From Trichopria drosophilae (Eukaryota > Arthropoda > Insecta > Hymenoptera > Diapriidae), in contig CM059587.1 in NCBI GenBank assembly GCA_030407085.1, forward strand, positions 80,923,001 through 80,987,000: DNA of 64,000 bases. The letters are read 5' to 3'. Shown piece after piece: positions 1 to 12,868 of this stretch (the stretch's first letter is position 1; every line of letters begins with the position of its first letter). The translations under genes and the position numbers were made by a program. The notes below the pieces were generated by a model. The model searched no databases. It was not told where the DNA came from and saw only the letters and a list, made by a program, of their open reading frames with translations.

Positions 1-764
1 CTGGTATGGCCTGGGCTCTGCTCCGGTCGCAACACTCATTGTCTTTTCATAACTTCATTATTCTTCTTACACACATACATTTCCCAGACTATCGAAATCC
101 TCTATTCAGTAGTGTGAAAGCCCTAAGGTAATATTTCTACAATGTCCTTCTCTGCATAAACGAGTGGCGACTACTGACGATTTCACAAAGCTCTGGCCGT
201 TTAGTTCCGTAATTCACCATTAAACATGCAAATTGCTCTTAATATTCCGTTTCCAAAATTTGTTATTTAAATGAAAAGTTAAGAGCCCGAACGAAAAAAA
301 TGGATTTTTAGTCTTTTTAGGCTGAATACTGATCAGGCCTTGATCACGATTCGATGAGGCACCACATATTATCGTTCGTAGTGGATGTTTGATCGCTATG
401 TTAGTATTTACTGTTATTAGCTAATGATGAAGTATTAACAACTTCATAACATATTGACAAAGTAAATTAACAATTTCGAATGAAAAGTTCTAATTTTGAA
501 CATGATCAATAGTTCATATACAGAACATTTATATAGAGGACTCAAAAAAATTACTGTGTTTTCTAAAAACTTTTTATTTATTTCCTTTGGTTGAATCAAA
601 TTTTTGTTTTGATTATCTGATCTCAATAGAAAAATTTGAGTGTAATCCAGAATAACCGTGACTAGAGTGTGATATCATGGAACCTAATCAGGACCTGATA
701 TGATCACGCATTTCATATTCCTGATCGGAACCTGATATTTATTATACAACCTGGTCAGCCCGTG
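1..764. other. AT-rich non-coding flank
   Basis: No convincing exon, RNA gene or repeat boundary is visible here. Short open frames are AT-rich and start and stop at random. The segment just before 765 contains several TGATC/CCTGAT-type words (around 330-350 and 690-755), but they form no clear array. Confidence 0.5.
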
Positions 765-1056
765 TGAAAAAACCATATATTGAAAACATATATTACAAAA
801 TATACTGTGTATATGGTATATATATAGCGACGAAAACATATACATGACAGTAACACAAGATAAGAAATATATAAAAAAATATATTGTAATGATATATTAT
901 AAATATATGTTGAATATATTTTAAATACATGTTTACTTTCGATGATCAGCAGGATATGCTGTAATAATATATCATACTTATATGTGTTACTATATATTTT
1001 CTATGTATTTCGCCATATATTTTAAAATATATTTTTACAATATATGGTTTTTCCAT
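765..1056. repeat. AT-rich foldback element
   Basis: The two ends are inverted copies. The left end reads GAAAAAACCATATATTG and the right end, read on the other strand, reads GGAAAAACCATATATTG. The interior is almost entirely ATATAT/CATATAT words that also pair imperfectly. This is the architecture of a small non-autonomous foldback or MITE element. No coding capacity is present. The simple composition means part of the pairing could be microsatellite-like. Confidence 0.55.
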
Positions 1057-1105
1057 GGAGGTAATTATGAACGTTATGAATAATAATATAAGAGTTCGTA
1101 AAATT

Positions 1106-1119
1106 GGGGGGGGGGGGGG
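1106..1119 (+). repeat. poly-G homopolymer, 14 G
   Basis: A run of 14 G residues interrupts very AT-rich DNA between two foldback elements. Such runs are unstable and are often miscounted in assemblies. No function is implied. Confidence 0.9.
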
Positions 1120-1202
1120 CTGGGCGGTATTAAGGGTCGTTCAATTCAAAACAGAGGTCAAATTTTTCGAATTCAAATCTACCCCCTTCTATCCCTAATA
1201 TT

Positions 1203-1857
1203 CTCCGCATGAAAAGGCACTATATTGGACAATATACCATCAATATATGGGACCCGTATATAGATTTTTGCCGCAATCTGTATATTTGTTCCATATATTG
1301 TTAATACATTCAGCCATATATTTTAAACTATAAATGTATACATATAATGTACGGTAAGATGTAGTGGAAACATATGTGATAATAATATATGGTAGGATAT
1401 AAGGAATAATATATTGAAGAATATATGGACTAATATATGGTCGAATATATGGAATAGTATATGGAGAAATATGTGGATTAAATTTGAATGAATCTCGATT
1501 GAGTCGGGAATTCATTCTGGAAAATTTTCAATTCTTTCTAATCTGCAAATACACTTCGACTGCACCTGGAACCAATCTTGATGTCATTCTGGGTCCATAT
1601 TTTTCCATACAATTTTTGCATATATCCTACCATATATTATTATCATATATGTTTCCACTATATCTTACCGTACATTATACATTATATTGTACAAAATATG
1701 TTTAAAATATATGGCTGAATGTATTAACAATATATGGAACAAATATAATTTGCGGCAAAAATCTATATACGGGTCCCATATACTGATGATATATTGTCAT
1801 ATATTTACCATATATTTCCACATATATTTTTCCAATATACTGCTTTTTCATGCGGGA
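1203..1857. repeat. Foldback element with about 270-bp imperfect arms
   Basis: The left end (CTCCGCATGAAAA) is matched in inverted orientation by the right end (TTTTTCATGCGGGAG). The similarity continues inward: the left words GGACCCGTATATAGATTTTT, CATTCAGCCATATATTTTAAA and GTACGGTAAGAT all recur as reverse complements on the right side. A central segment of about 110 bases (about 1490-1600) is unpaired. The short open frames on both strands are by-products of the repeated ATAT words. No transposase is present, so the element is non-autonomous. Confidence 0.75.
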
Positions 1858-4120
1858 GAGCTTGACTACTAAGGCCGAATAAAAATGTCTATTGAGAAAT
1901 TTTATAAACAACCCGGCGTTGTTACTGTAACAATTGTATATTATAAACATCATTTAGACAATCATTTCAGTGCACCAATTAACAAACCCATTTTGTTATG
2001 TAGCACACCACTGATTATTACAGTCTTAACTTATTTTGAAGCTTTCTGAAAACTACTACACGGATGAAAATTAGAGCGTTTAGAACTCAGCACCTGTCAT
2101 TTGTAAATTCTTACTTATTAATTTTTTCTCGTTATACAATTTTATTAGTATATATATATGAGTAAATATAAATCAAAAAGATTCAATCTGAGGCGCAAAT
2201 CATCTAAAATGGAAATTTCTTTATTGATTATATTTTCGTAAGATAAAGCATTACATGATGCGCAATACCTTCAGCAGAAACATAAAATATACCCTTCATG
2301 ATTATCGACTGCATAAAACGAATCTATATCGATATTAAATCATTACCGATTTCTATTTTATTCGATGTACCCACAACGCTTTATTTATCTCGCAAAGTTA
2401 AATTGCTAAACTAAAAATTATATAAAATATATAAAAATTAATAAAAATATATAAAATTGTAGTACATAAAAGTTATCAACAAAAAACAAAATATTCATTT
2501 CGATTGATAAATAGAATTGTAAATATAACAAACTATAATTGTAACGACAACTCAGGAAGTTGTTAATGACAAATGTTTTAATGAGATAATAACTTTTTTT
2601 TCTCTCAGGTTACCCTATTGCCCAAAAATTTCTGCCAAATGATTGTTTTAGAATTTCTTTTTCCAGATATTTTTGGTTAAATTGGATTTAGAATCAGTGA
2701 ATATTCACTGATTTTCAGTGCAAAGTGAGTCACTGTTGCAAAATAGTGGCTCATTTTTACTATTTCACAGTGAGTTTCACTGTTTCAAATTCAGAGAGAA
2801 GACAATACATTCATTGATATACGTAGTCAAATATTAATTAGTGTCTTTTTAAACATTTATATTTCGTTTCATAATAATTTGAATATTAAGTAAATATTAG
2901 AATGTTCTTTTTAAAGTACCTACCGATTAACTTATGTACGAATTAATAACAATACTTATACTGTTGTCAAAAATAGTAGTTTATGGAACTAGCATAAAAT
3001 AGTAATTTTATACACAAGATGATACTGTTTTAATATCAGAATGAGGAAAATTCACAATGATTATAAATATGTTTGCAAACATCGTTAATAAAAGCAAAAA
3101 ACCAGAGCAAAAGCAGAAAAGCCATAAAATGTTATTTTTATATGTTTGAACAACATTTTTTCATGAATTGTGTAGTTTTGTTCAGTAATATATTTTTAAT
3201 GTGTTGTGATAATAGGTCGTCAAATTTAAACAATGTTTCAGAATCCATGTGTAATATTATTTTCTAAACTAGTCTTGTACAGAAGAAATTATTTTGCAAT
3301 ACTGTTAACATAGGCTATATATATATTAAATTAAATACATATATATCTGTTAAAGTGGATACTAGAGTTTAGTAACTGCAACTAAATTGTTTTCGTGTTT
3401 ACAAGAAATAGTCGGGACGACTAACTACACAGGGGGAGAAGAGAAAGCTGGTTTTTAGTTAATTTTACGGTATAAATAGTGATCTCGACAAATTAGGTAA
3501 AAAAGTTTAATTAGTAAAATTAACTAAAAAACTTAGTTGTGGTAGAGTCTACTATTTAAGTAGTAAAACCAACCATTGCTTTGTTTTCGTGTATTCGGAC
3601 TGAACAGGACCTATATATATCAGGAAATAAAACTCGATATATATGATAAAGTACTTAAAATTAACTATGAAAATTTTGATATTATCAAATTTAATAAACG
3701 CAGTAATTACGCTAAGAAAAAAATTGTTAAAGGGTTTTCCGGTTTCTTTACTTTTTCTTATTTTGATTTGCAACATTTGATGTTATATTTTATTGTGAAT
3801 TTTACAAACTACGATGGGGAAGAATACACAAATCAGACGATTAAACCCAGATTATCCTTAAATTTCCAATATTTTTGCAAAATTTCGTAAATAAAAGCGC
3901 GTACAGATACAATTTTCAAATATCTATCATTATTTGATTTAGTGACCCATCGCACAGCCATAATTCAGCTAGTATATCATCATGTTTCTATTAAGCAATA
4001 GTTCTCCAAAGGATAAGTAAAATAATATACTGTTATTATCAATTCATGTAGTTAGAAAATAATAAATAAATCATAAATTTAACACTAATATTCCCTTTCA
4101 ATCTGAAATAGTCCAGAAAG
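1858..4120. other. Non-coding, AT-rich; contains a 22-bp palindrome and a dispersed repeat
   Basis: No gene is recognised. The notable items are a perfect 22-bp palindrome at 2692-2713, centred on GTGAATATTCAC, with several further CACTG/CAGTG words up to about 2785. A dispersed repeat lies at about 3450-3575 (see its own entry). Open frames of 60-100 codons here have no recognisable domain and show transposon-like or random composition. Confidence 0.5.
3450..3575. repeat. Dispersed repeat, copy 1 (partner near 6.95 kb)
   Basis: The block TTTAGTTAATTTTACGG followed by AAATAGTGATCTCGACAAATT is clearly related to 6949-6982 (TTTAGTTAATATTAAATAG, then GTGAACTCGACAAATT). Both are followed by CTACTATTTAA words. 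A weaker relative (TTTTTAGTTGG, ACTATTTAAATAGT) lies at about 5185-5230. This is probably an old, small inverted-repeat element family; boundaries are uncertain. Confidence 0.5.
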
Positions 4121-4335
4121 TAAAAAAGTGAGTTGCCATCATTTGTAAATTGTAATGTTCCAATAATAAATAGTAAAACATCACTAGTATATTAGTAAAA
4201 TGTTATACTTGTCGAATCGTTGATTATACTAATCTAATAGAGACTAATAATGTATGACTAATCAAGTAGTAGTTTTCACTTTTTATCGTAAAAAATTACT
4301 AATGTAATGAATAACCCTCTCTTCGTTTACGATTT
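4121..4335. mobile_element. About 215-bp MITE-like element, copy 1
   Basis: This copy has the same size and the same edge words as the block at 22307-22520. The left edge is AAAAAAGTGAGTTGCC and the right edge is AATAACCCTCTCTTCGTTTAC. Both copies carry an internal ACTAGTATATTAGTAAAATG-like word (about 4180). There is no coding capacity, so it is a non-autonomous relic; superfamily not determined. Confidence 0.5.
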
Positions 4336-7300
4336 AGTCGTTCATTAAAAGAAAAATGTTTTTTTCCTTCTATTAGTAGTTGTATACATATTAAATTCAA
4401 ACGTTATGCAGTTAATTTAATACATAAATGAACTAAAAATAATAATTATAAGAAAATAATAAAAAAATTTATTAGATTAATAGTTGCTGTTTCATAATTG
4501 AAAAATAACTGCTAATCGTTTATTCGATCAAACGATTATCGTCCAACCAATGTAATCAATTTAATTATTAATCATTTTCATCATAGTTTAAAAGATGAGT
4601 TAAAATATATTATTAATATATAATTATTTCTACTTTGATCATACATAAAAGTAATTACTGCAACTATTTTTCTTTTCCAAAAATTGTATTATCAAAATCA
4701 CCGGCGTGACTTTAATCATTTGTGCTACGATATAATATCATACTATCACCGTAATGTACAATGTGAATTAAGTTAATAGTGACTGAATTATCGTTCATAA
4801 TTTAGTATTCTCATATATTCACTTCAAAGTTTTCAGAAAACTTGTGTCAAATTTGCACAAACAGTTAAGTAAACTTTTATTATTTAAAATACCAAATTTC
4901 AACATATTCATGCAGTTTTTTCTATACACTATTTGGAACATATTTGATGTACACTGTTTATAATTTCTAATTTTGTTAGTAACTATTGTTCAATTTGATA
5001 TTTAAAACATGTTATTTAAAGATTAAAGTTAACTTTTAATGCTACTTACAGTATAGCTGGTTCATTTATAATTTTCGTATGCAGTAGCCATTAGTTGTAA
5101 CCGATTATTATTAGTTAATAGTTACATGGAAAATAAATATTTAATTTTAATAGCGAAATAATAGGATCTGGTGTAACTACGTTTTTTAGTTGGTTTCACT
5201 ATTTAAATAGTACCATTGGTAGTAAAATTAACTGAAAATTATGGCTATGTTTTAACCTACTATATAGTTATTTCAAACATTTCCTTTTTTCGTTTACTAT
5301 TTGTTCACTATTAATCTGCTTAATATACTCAATAGTTAATATTATAAGCTCTATCAAAACAGCTCATTATTAAAAAGATAACTAGATACTATTTCAAACA
5401 GGAATAAACCATTATCAATAATTTATGTCAGTAAGAAAAATATTCATAAGACAAGCATTATTGTAAACTTTTATTAACTTAATGAAAGTATTGTATTCAA
5501 GACTACTGAGATGATCAAACTATATCAGTATGAATAGAAACTAGATACAAAAATCATTATTCATTTACAAATGAAAAACTAATTTCAGAGAATTATTATT
5601 AAAATTCATATTGGTTGCTCTTGAGTCAAGTAGAAACTACGAACAATTAATGCTGAAATGATGAACAGATGATGGTAGAGTGATTAATTAATTGCAGGAA
5701 GTTCTATTGAAATCCCTAATAATATTACCGACCCTTCATTTTTTTGCCAATCATTTTTTTCAGTCCATTTAAAGAAATGACTGACTGAACAAAAAAAAAT
5801 ATTATCAGTAAGTTCATTTAGTACTATTGTGTAGTAGATAAATAATGAATAGTCATAGCAGTTGGCTATTAAGTAAATAAATAGTAAAAGTGCAATATCT
5901 GTTATTACGGTGAAGAACCGAATTATTGAGAATAATTTTTAAGAAATGTTTCGATTTGTAAAAGAAAATTTTCACTGTCACATTTCGGATATGATTAACA
6001 GTAAATAGTTTGCAATGTTTCGAATAGTAACTATTGGCTATCTCCAGTAACAACTATTGTTTAAATTTAACTATATCACATAATGAATACAGTAATTTGT
6101 TTAGAACTGAAACTATGTTTGAAGAGATCGATCCATATTTTCAATCCATAGCGTTTTTATTTGTAGATAATATCAGTCATATTATAAATACAGAATTATT
6201 TTGCTTTCAACTTCTAGAATTTTATACATTATCGATTGCAACTAATAAAAGCAATAACTTATTTTAGATACAACTTTATGAACATTACGAGTATTTACGA
6301 CTTCAATTGCAAGTTACTTTTAATTCAAATAGTTTTTAATATTGACTTAATTTAGTAACTGATAATAAAACTGATTTATCGAATAATCGTGACAGAAAAA
6401 TTCGATAGTTTTTATCATTGATGTCAAACTCTAAAGTTGTTGAGGTAAGTTTTGATCCAGATTCAACTTTAAATGATGCGAACCTGTTATTTGCAATTCT
6501 ATGAAGTGTGATTCCACTTTTAATGAGGATATAAATAAGACATTTAAGGGGAAATTCATTGCTTTGAAGGTATTTTCTTCTTAAGGGACTATATAATATA
6601 AGGTACATTTGGTGAGAAAGGAGGGTAGAACATTGCTGAGTAAACAATAGAAGATGTCAGTTCCATTATTTCCATTTGAAAAATCCGTTTAATAAAATGA
6701 AGACGTAAAGTATTTCCCAAGAATAATAATGCATCATTATTTTTTATTATAAATATTTATAATAATCAGATTATTTATGAATGCACAGAAAAAAGTTACA
6801 GTTTGATCAACTAGTAATATTTAGTTAGATAAACTTCAAATAAATAAATTTTATTTGAATCTGTACTGATTCGATCCCATTAAGCGCACGGAAAAATGAA
6901 ATAATCAGATTACTTACTTCATAGTAGGATGAGACACAGCCATTCTTTTTAGTTAATATTAAATAGTGAACTCGACAAATTGAGTGACCAAGCCTACTAT
7001 TTAAATATAACAATACCTGTCGTTGAATTTATCAGGTAGATATATTTCACTACAAATTAATAATATCGACTAACATTTATTAATAATTGTAAGTGATTAT
7101 CAAAAACTATGAATATTTTATTATTAAAATACAATGTAATATTTTTTTAGAAAAATTAAGTATTGACAAATAGTTGATGAAACTACTAATTTATCGATAA
7201 AATCTATTCAGTGGTTAACCTTCGGAATCATTGATTTGGACTATAGTAATAATATATAATAAGGAATAATAGTTACGTGAAATTCTTTTATGCAATTATT

Positions 7301-8924
7301 TATTAGGCTGTATACAAATTAAAATTTAAATATTGAGAAACACTTTTTTGGTAAATTCAACTATCGTTGGATAATTGTACAGAATGAGGAGATAAAATAC
7401 GCATTTTAGTTAAATACATTTTGTCACTGATTTACTATTTTTATTCCATAGGAATTAAAATTATCAACTGTTAATTAATACTAAACGATTCTACAAATTT
7501 ATCGTTAAGAATTATTATATTTTTAATTTTCAAACTGACTTTATTCGACAATATTCTAGTATTAACATTTACTAATAATTCACAGTAGCCACTACTTATT
7601 ATGTCTATTAATTGAGACATGTATTATTTAACCCATGTTCAGAAATTAATTATTGGACAGTAATGAGAATTTACTGAATTGTTAATAACGATTATATCCA
7701 TGAAAAACGAATATTACGACAGTAAACTATTCATACCGACTGAAATAATTGATAAATTTGTTAGTGATTATTAGCACACCCTACCTGTAAATTTCTGACA
7801 ATTTTCATGTAAAAATATTTTATTGTAATCAGCAGATCAGTATAATCTTGTTTTACCAAATTATTAATGAAACGTTTTATTTGTTTATGGTCATTCGATT
7901 TTTAAACTATATTTAATAATTTTGTCATTGTTTCTTTTAATGTACAAAATTCATTTTTCATTTTCTATGATCTTGTTTATAAATAGTCAAGAAATGTCAT
8001 GAATGTTAAATAGGATATACTAAAAGTTACAAATAGAAAAAAATAATATATTACGTTCATAAAAAAGTTAAATTTTCGTTATAACCTATAAAATATATTA
8101 AGAAAATATTTAAAAATACATTTGTTTTTTAAGTTTTTATCAAATGGATTTTATATTTAGATTAAAATGTGAAATATAATACCAGCAACCAGATTTTAGA
8201 ATCGATGAACTCCTTTTAAAGTCTAAGCATGAACGCATCCTGCCGAGGAAGGACTTACGACAAGAACTGTAACTACTTATGCATCCAAGTGGCATTTCCA
8301 ACTAGTTACGAAAGTTTAAACTCTTTCACTACTACTATAAATTTACATTTTTTGAAGATTATCGAATCATTTCAAAATTCGTCTTGAAATAATATACCAT
8401 GGCTCTGCGAATTGTAAATTTATATGCAAAAATGTATGCCTCTCAAAAATTTTTTAAAAATGAACAAAGAAATAACAGGGCCTAGTACACATTGTTTTAA
8501 AATGGTAAAATTACATACTTAAATAATTAAAAGATGTTGTAAAGAGGTATGTGTATTTATAATTATTATCAATTTATCTAGTAAACCAATATAAAGTCTT
8601 ATGCAACAAGATGTGTATCTTCTAATCCATAGTACTAAGCATATTTTTGTGAGTGATTAATACTTAAAATTTGAGTGACTTCAGTTTCGCGAGTCTGACA
8701 ATCTTCTTCTCTTCGAACATTTTCGGATGCATCGTTCTTTCAAGCACACATGCGCGAAATGTGACGTATTTATGATGTCTAAATTTAATGCTCCAAATAC
8801 GTGATTTCTTTTAAATTTATATTCTAAATTACAAATGTGACAAAATATTGTTTACACAAAAAGATAGAGCAGTAGATTATACAGAGAGACTTTTATTGTC
8901 AAAAATTGCAGAAACATTTTCAAT
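4336..8924. other. Long AT-rich non-coding stretch
   Basis: No exon-like segment, RNA gene or clear terminal inverted repeat was found. The 60-100 codon open frames (for example on the minus strand at 6336-6647) have no recognisable domain. Only the dispersed TTAGTTAAT/CTACTATTTAAA words at about 5185-5230 and 6949-7015 stand out. Confidence 0.45.
6949..7015. repeat. Dispersed repeat, copy 2
   Basis: This is the partner of the block at 3450-3575. It shares TTTAGTTAAT, a TTAAATAGTGA-like word, CTCGACAAATT and CTACTATTTAA in the same order and orientation. Confidence 0.5.
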
Positions 8925-9024
8925 ATTATAACCTATTTAAAATATTATACTTTTGAAGATATTTTTCTGTATATGGGTGATTTTCCAAAAACTGCAATAG
9001 TTTTTGTTTTAGGTAATAAGTGGA
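8925..9024 (+). repeat. Outer arm of an inverted duplication, left
   Basis: This segment reappears in inverted orientation at 10435-10535. Shared words include TTTAAAATATTA, TTTTGAAGA, ATGGGTGATTTTCCAAAAA and TAATAAGTGGAA. It abuts the pogo-like element at 9025, and the right copy abuts the second pogo-like element in mirror image. Confidence 0.8.
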
Positions 9025-9291
9025 AAGAGTCCCGGTATATTTGCGTCTCGCTATATTTACGTCCCAGCATATTTGCATGATTCTGTCTCGTTACATTTGT
9101 CTCTCGCTGCTTTCTTTTTCCCCCACCTTTCGCGCTGGGGCCTCAGGAAGGGCCTGCTGTGACGTCAAAAACATAACGCGACTTAGGAGAGTGGGAGAAG
9201 CGGCGCTCCCCTTCTTTTGACAAATATAAGGAGACGGGACAAATATAAGAAGGCGAGGAACCGGGCGGGCAAATATACCGGGACTCTAATG
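9025..9291 (+). mobile_element. pogo-like non-autonomous element, copy 1 (decayed ends)
   Basis: The element is bounded by AGAGTCCCGGTATATTTGC on the left and its inverse, GCAAATATACCGGGACTCT, on the right. It is distinctly GC-richer than the surroundings. Intact copies at 10176 and 16848 begin with CAGTAGAG or CAGCAGAG and are flanked by TA, the target duplication of the Tc1/mariner-pogo superfamily. This copy has lost the first six bases, including the flanking TA, relative to copy 2. It carries a CRE-like TGACGTCA at 9160-9167. It has no transposase, so it is a MITE. The pogo assignment is inferred from the CAGT ends and TA flanks. Confidence 0.75.
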
Positions 9292-10175
9292 TAGTTAATT
9301 TCATGCAGAATTAATTCAGAAATTTAGTTTCTATTCGTATAAAAATTACTCATCAACATAATTGAACTGCACAAGTACTTTATAAATCATTATGACAGTT
9401 TCGAGTAATTGACATTGGAAATTAGCATTCACCGCACAAACTTTACGTCACTAAGACCACAGATCTCCCTTTTTTAAAAAAATCAACATAATTATACGTT
9501 ACTTTCTATAAAATCTTGTTTCAATAATTTCTGTTTACCTTAAAAGCGTCTACATCTGATAGAAAAATATTTTCTGAAAAGTATTTTCCAGCTCGAGGGA
9601 ATTCTTTGAAATTTTATTCAGCGTCGAAATTGAAGTAGCCTTTTATATTATATTACGTTGTCGTCACGCGTGAGCGAAGTAAAGTTATTTTTATAAGACA
9701 GAAATGCAGTGTAAAAAAATAATAGCAGCTCCACGCGACCGTTTTGCAATGGTGTTTTATTTATTGAACATTTTTTTTTAAATATTAATTTTGTCATTAT
9801 CATTTTACATTTTATTTTTAATCTTTTATTTTTACAGAATTAAAACACTCTGATATGCTGAAATGCTTCCAGATACGCGAAAATCGCATATTTCTTACAG
9901 ATTTCTTATAAATCAAATTGATATTAAAAATCAGAGGAATTCTGGCGGCACTGTCATTTCCTGTGTACCTTTACATGCTTATTTTGTATATAAATATGAG
10001 ATTTTATAATGTTCATAATCTGACAAAATAATACAAATGGTACTGATGTTTTGTTTGTGTTGTTATCTATAAAGCACTGAAAATAATTTATTTTATTTTC
10101 ACATTTATACCACAATAAAATTGATTCTTGTTTAATTAAGTAACACGTTTAAACGAATGTCATTTGTACATAATA
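9292..10175. other. Unpaired spacer between two inverted pogo-like elements
   Basis: No gene is recognised. The DNA flanking the inner ends of the two pogo-like copies is not inverted homologous: TAGTTAATTTCATG on the left and TACAAATGACATTC on the right. The spacer is therefore not part of the inverted duplication. Confidence 0.5.
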
Positions 10176-10432
10176 CAGCAGAGTCCCGGTATATTTGCCC
10201 GTTCCTCGCCTCCTCTCCCCTCTCCGTTTACTTGTCAGAAGAATGGGAGCGCCGCTTCTCCCACTCTCTTCAGTCGCTTTACGTTCGTGACGTCACAGCA
10301 GGCCCTTCCTGAGGCCCCAGCGCGCAAGGTGGGGGAAAAGAGAGCGTCGATAGACAAATATAACGAGACGGAACTGGGCAAATATGCTGGAACGTAAATA
10401 TAGCGAGACGCAAATATACCGGGACTCTACTG
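10176..10432 (-). mobile_element. pogo-like non-autonomous element, copy 2
   Basis: This 257-bp copy runs from CAGCAGAGTCCCGG to CCGGGACTCTACTG, with TA directly on both sides (10174-10175 and 10433-10434). It is inverted relative to copies 1 and 3. The GC-rich interior is shared with the others (GGGAGCGCCGCTTCTCCCAC, CAGGCCCTTCCTGAGGCCCC) and contains TGACGTCA at 10288-10295. Open frames crossing it are artefacts. It is a MITE without transposase. Confidence 0.85.
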
Positions 10433-10434
10433 TA

Positions 10435-10535
10435 TTCCACTTATTAAAACATAAACTATTACCGTTTTTTGGAAAATCACCCATATATAAAAAATGTCTT
10501 CAAAAATAGAATGTAATATTTTAAACAGTAACGAC
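10435..10535 (-). repeat. Outer arm of an inverted duplication, right
   Basis: This is the inverted copy of 8925-9024. It reads TTCCACTTATTAAAAC outward from the pogo-like element, then TTGGAAAATCACCCATATA and TCTTCAAAA. Homology fades at about 10535. Confidence 0.8.
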
Positions 10536-12868
10536 TAAGGAAATTTAAGAATTGTATAAAACTCATGAAGATGTAAAATTTGCTATTCTTCGTTAGAAAG
10601 AAAACTATTACATTACTTCATTTACAATTTTAAATAGGCATGTGAAATAGTTTCACTATTATTGATTCTCTAAGTTGTTCCTATTATATATTATTTAAAA
10701 TCCTTCAAGAATCTTTACTGACTGAGTAAAAGAATTGATTGGTTCACACGTAAAAAAACACTAGATAGATGTACCCTAGTAACTGAATAAATAGTCGAGG
10801 AAGCTACAGTACATTACAAAATGGTAACAGCATAAATGATCACAGCGACAAAATTAAAAAAAGACGACGATACTACAAATAAAAATCAGACGACAGCAGA
10901 ACACAGGACACCAAGAGACATATTAAACTGCATACATTTTTTATTATTTGCTTATTAATAATTTTTTCCTGAAAAAAAAATGCATGTCCTAATATTACAC
11001 AATTATTTAGATTCTAATCCATGTTGATATATTTTTTAAATAATACATTATATTTATTTTACTTTGGTGCTGTTCTAGGTTAGGATAGATTAGGTTAGGA
11101 AGACAACTGTATGAAACAGAGACTCAATAGTTACTTCAAGTCTTTTATAGTTATTAGATCTATAATATGGTTATCGTGACTATTTTCTAGTTATAACAGT
11201 TACGTAGATTCAAATAAATACATATAATTCGTACAATTGTTTCCTGAAGACCGACAAAGGGTTTCCAACTATTTTTATGGTTGTACTACAAAATACTTAC
11301 CTATACTTTATGGCTTGTAGTAACTAGACATTCATTTTTTGAGTGCAGATTTCAATTTATCATTATTGTAAAAATAATTTTCTATTGCAGATTGTCTCGT
11401 TGGAACACGAAAAGAATTGCAATTTGAAATGCCACTGTAACAAGATGATTTAAATACTTCAAATCTTATTTTTAAATAAATTGAAATAATTAAGGTCTAT
11501 ATTTTAAAATCATACTCATCAGAATATCAAAAACCTGTGGTCATTTTCATTTCGCTTATTTAAATGAAAAGTGGGCAGTTAAAATGGGTTACATATAATC
11601 TTACTATTCAAATATTAATTTTATTAACTTATCATTTAATTATTTTCATTAATTAATAACAGCTTGAAGAATATTATTTATTTCTCCTTTGAAATTAATT
11701 TTGTTTCAATTTCTTCACTTTTTAATAAATAAAATTCTCAGTACGTACCCAAGAGATTTTAAACGTACGAATATCGCATGGTCTAGTCCATAAAACGTTC
11801 TCTTCGTACTCGTAAAAAAAGACTTCTTTAATAAATACCCCTTAGTAAACTCACCCGTATTATATTTTTTGCGGAATCCACACGAAAGTAAATGTTCCTG
11901 TACAGAAAAAGGCGAAACGAACATTCTTTTGTATTAGCAACTTTTTAATAATTTTTACTTCAACATGATTCCTGAATATAAAACAAAGAAATCGAAATTA
12001 AACGAAATGAAGAATATGAGAACTTTAATTACTTTAATTGAAGTTATAGCGTGTAATTAACAGAACTATTTTTTTAAGAAATATTTCTGCAATATGTTTG
12101 AAAATGGGAATTTATGTTAGTTCTCGGAAAGTATCGGAGAACGCCGCAGGAAATTTTTATACATATAGTAAAATATGGTTTGCCATTTATTACATTCCCG
12201 AAAGGTTATGAGATATTCTGACAATATTTGCGCAAAACTTTTACAAAAAATGCTTCCATAATCTTGTAATAAGGAATATTCTAGATATAATTTAATACAC
12301 AAAGTACAAATATTTTGATAATATTATGAAATGTTTATGAAACGAATCTTTGTTAAACAGATTTTAAATAATTTTACGATTTGTTTTAATTATTTGAATA
12401 ATTGTTATAAATGTAATTTATTGTATAGTATTAAACACTTATTTAACTATTAAATTTAGTTACATTTATTTAAAAAAGCGTTTATGTATGACTTAGTTTG
12501 AGAATTATTTAACCTCATCAGTTACGTAATGATTTTGTTTAATACAAGAATTATTTTAATCATTTAAACATTTTCTTGAATTTAATACCATTTATCACAT
12601 GTATAATTGTAAATTTTATTGAATTTAGAATATTTAAAATTTATAGTTTAAAACTGAAACTTTCTCATGTAGTTTCTGTAATACAGGATAAAGTTGTGTA
12701 ATATTCTATTACACGATGTTAAATTTGCTAAACTTTTTTTCTTTAAAAATATTAAAACTTAATACTATAATTGTGACTGCTCATGAAGTTAGAAAAAAAG
12801 ACTACTTACAATAATGTAAGACAGTATAAATTACTTTGAATTAGTTAAAAACTACTAATTAAAAAAAG
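10536..12868. other. AT-rich non-coding stretch
   Basis: Nothing gene-like was recognised. A short GTTAGGATAGATTAGGTTAGG word cluster at about 11080-11100 resembles the common insect TTAGG/GGTTA motif but is far too short to be telomeric. Small minus-strand open frames at 11715-11924 and 12117-12302 have no identifiable domain. Confidence 0.45.

Noticed and set aside
1240..1953. Tyrosine/isoleucine/proline-rich open frames
   Set aside because: They are translations of ATATATGG-type repeats in the foldback element.
9020..10484. Several 60-80 codon open frames
   Set aside because: They lie inside the pogo-like elements and reflect their GC-rich interior, not genes.
11080..11105. Telomere-like GGTTAGG words
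   Set aside because: Only three imperfect units are present, far too few for a telomeric tract.
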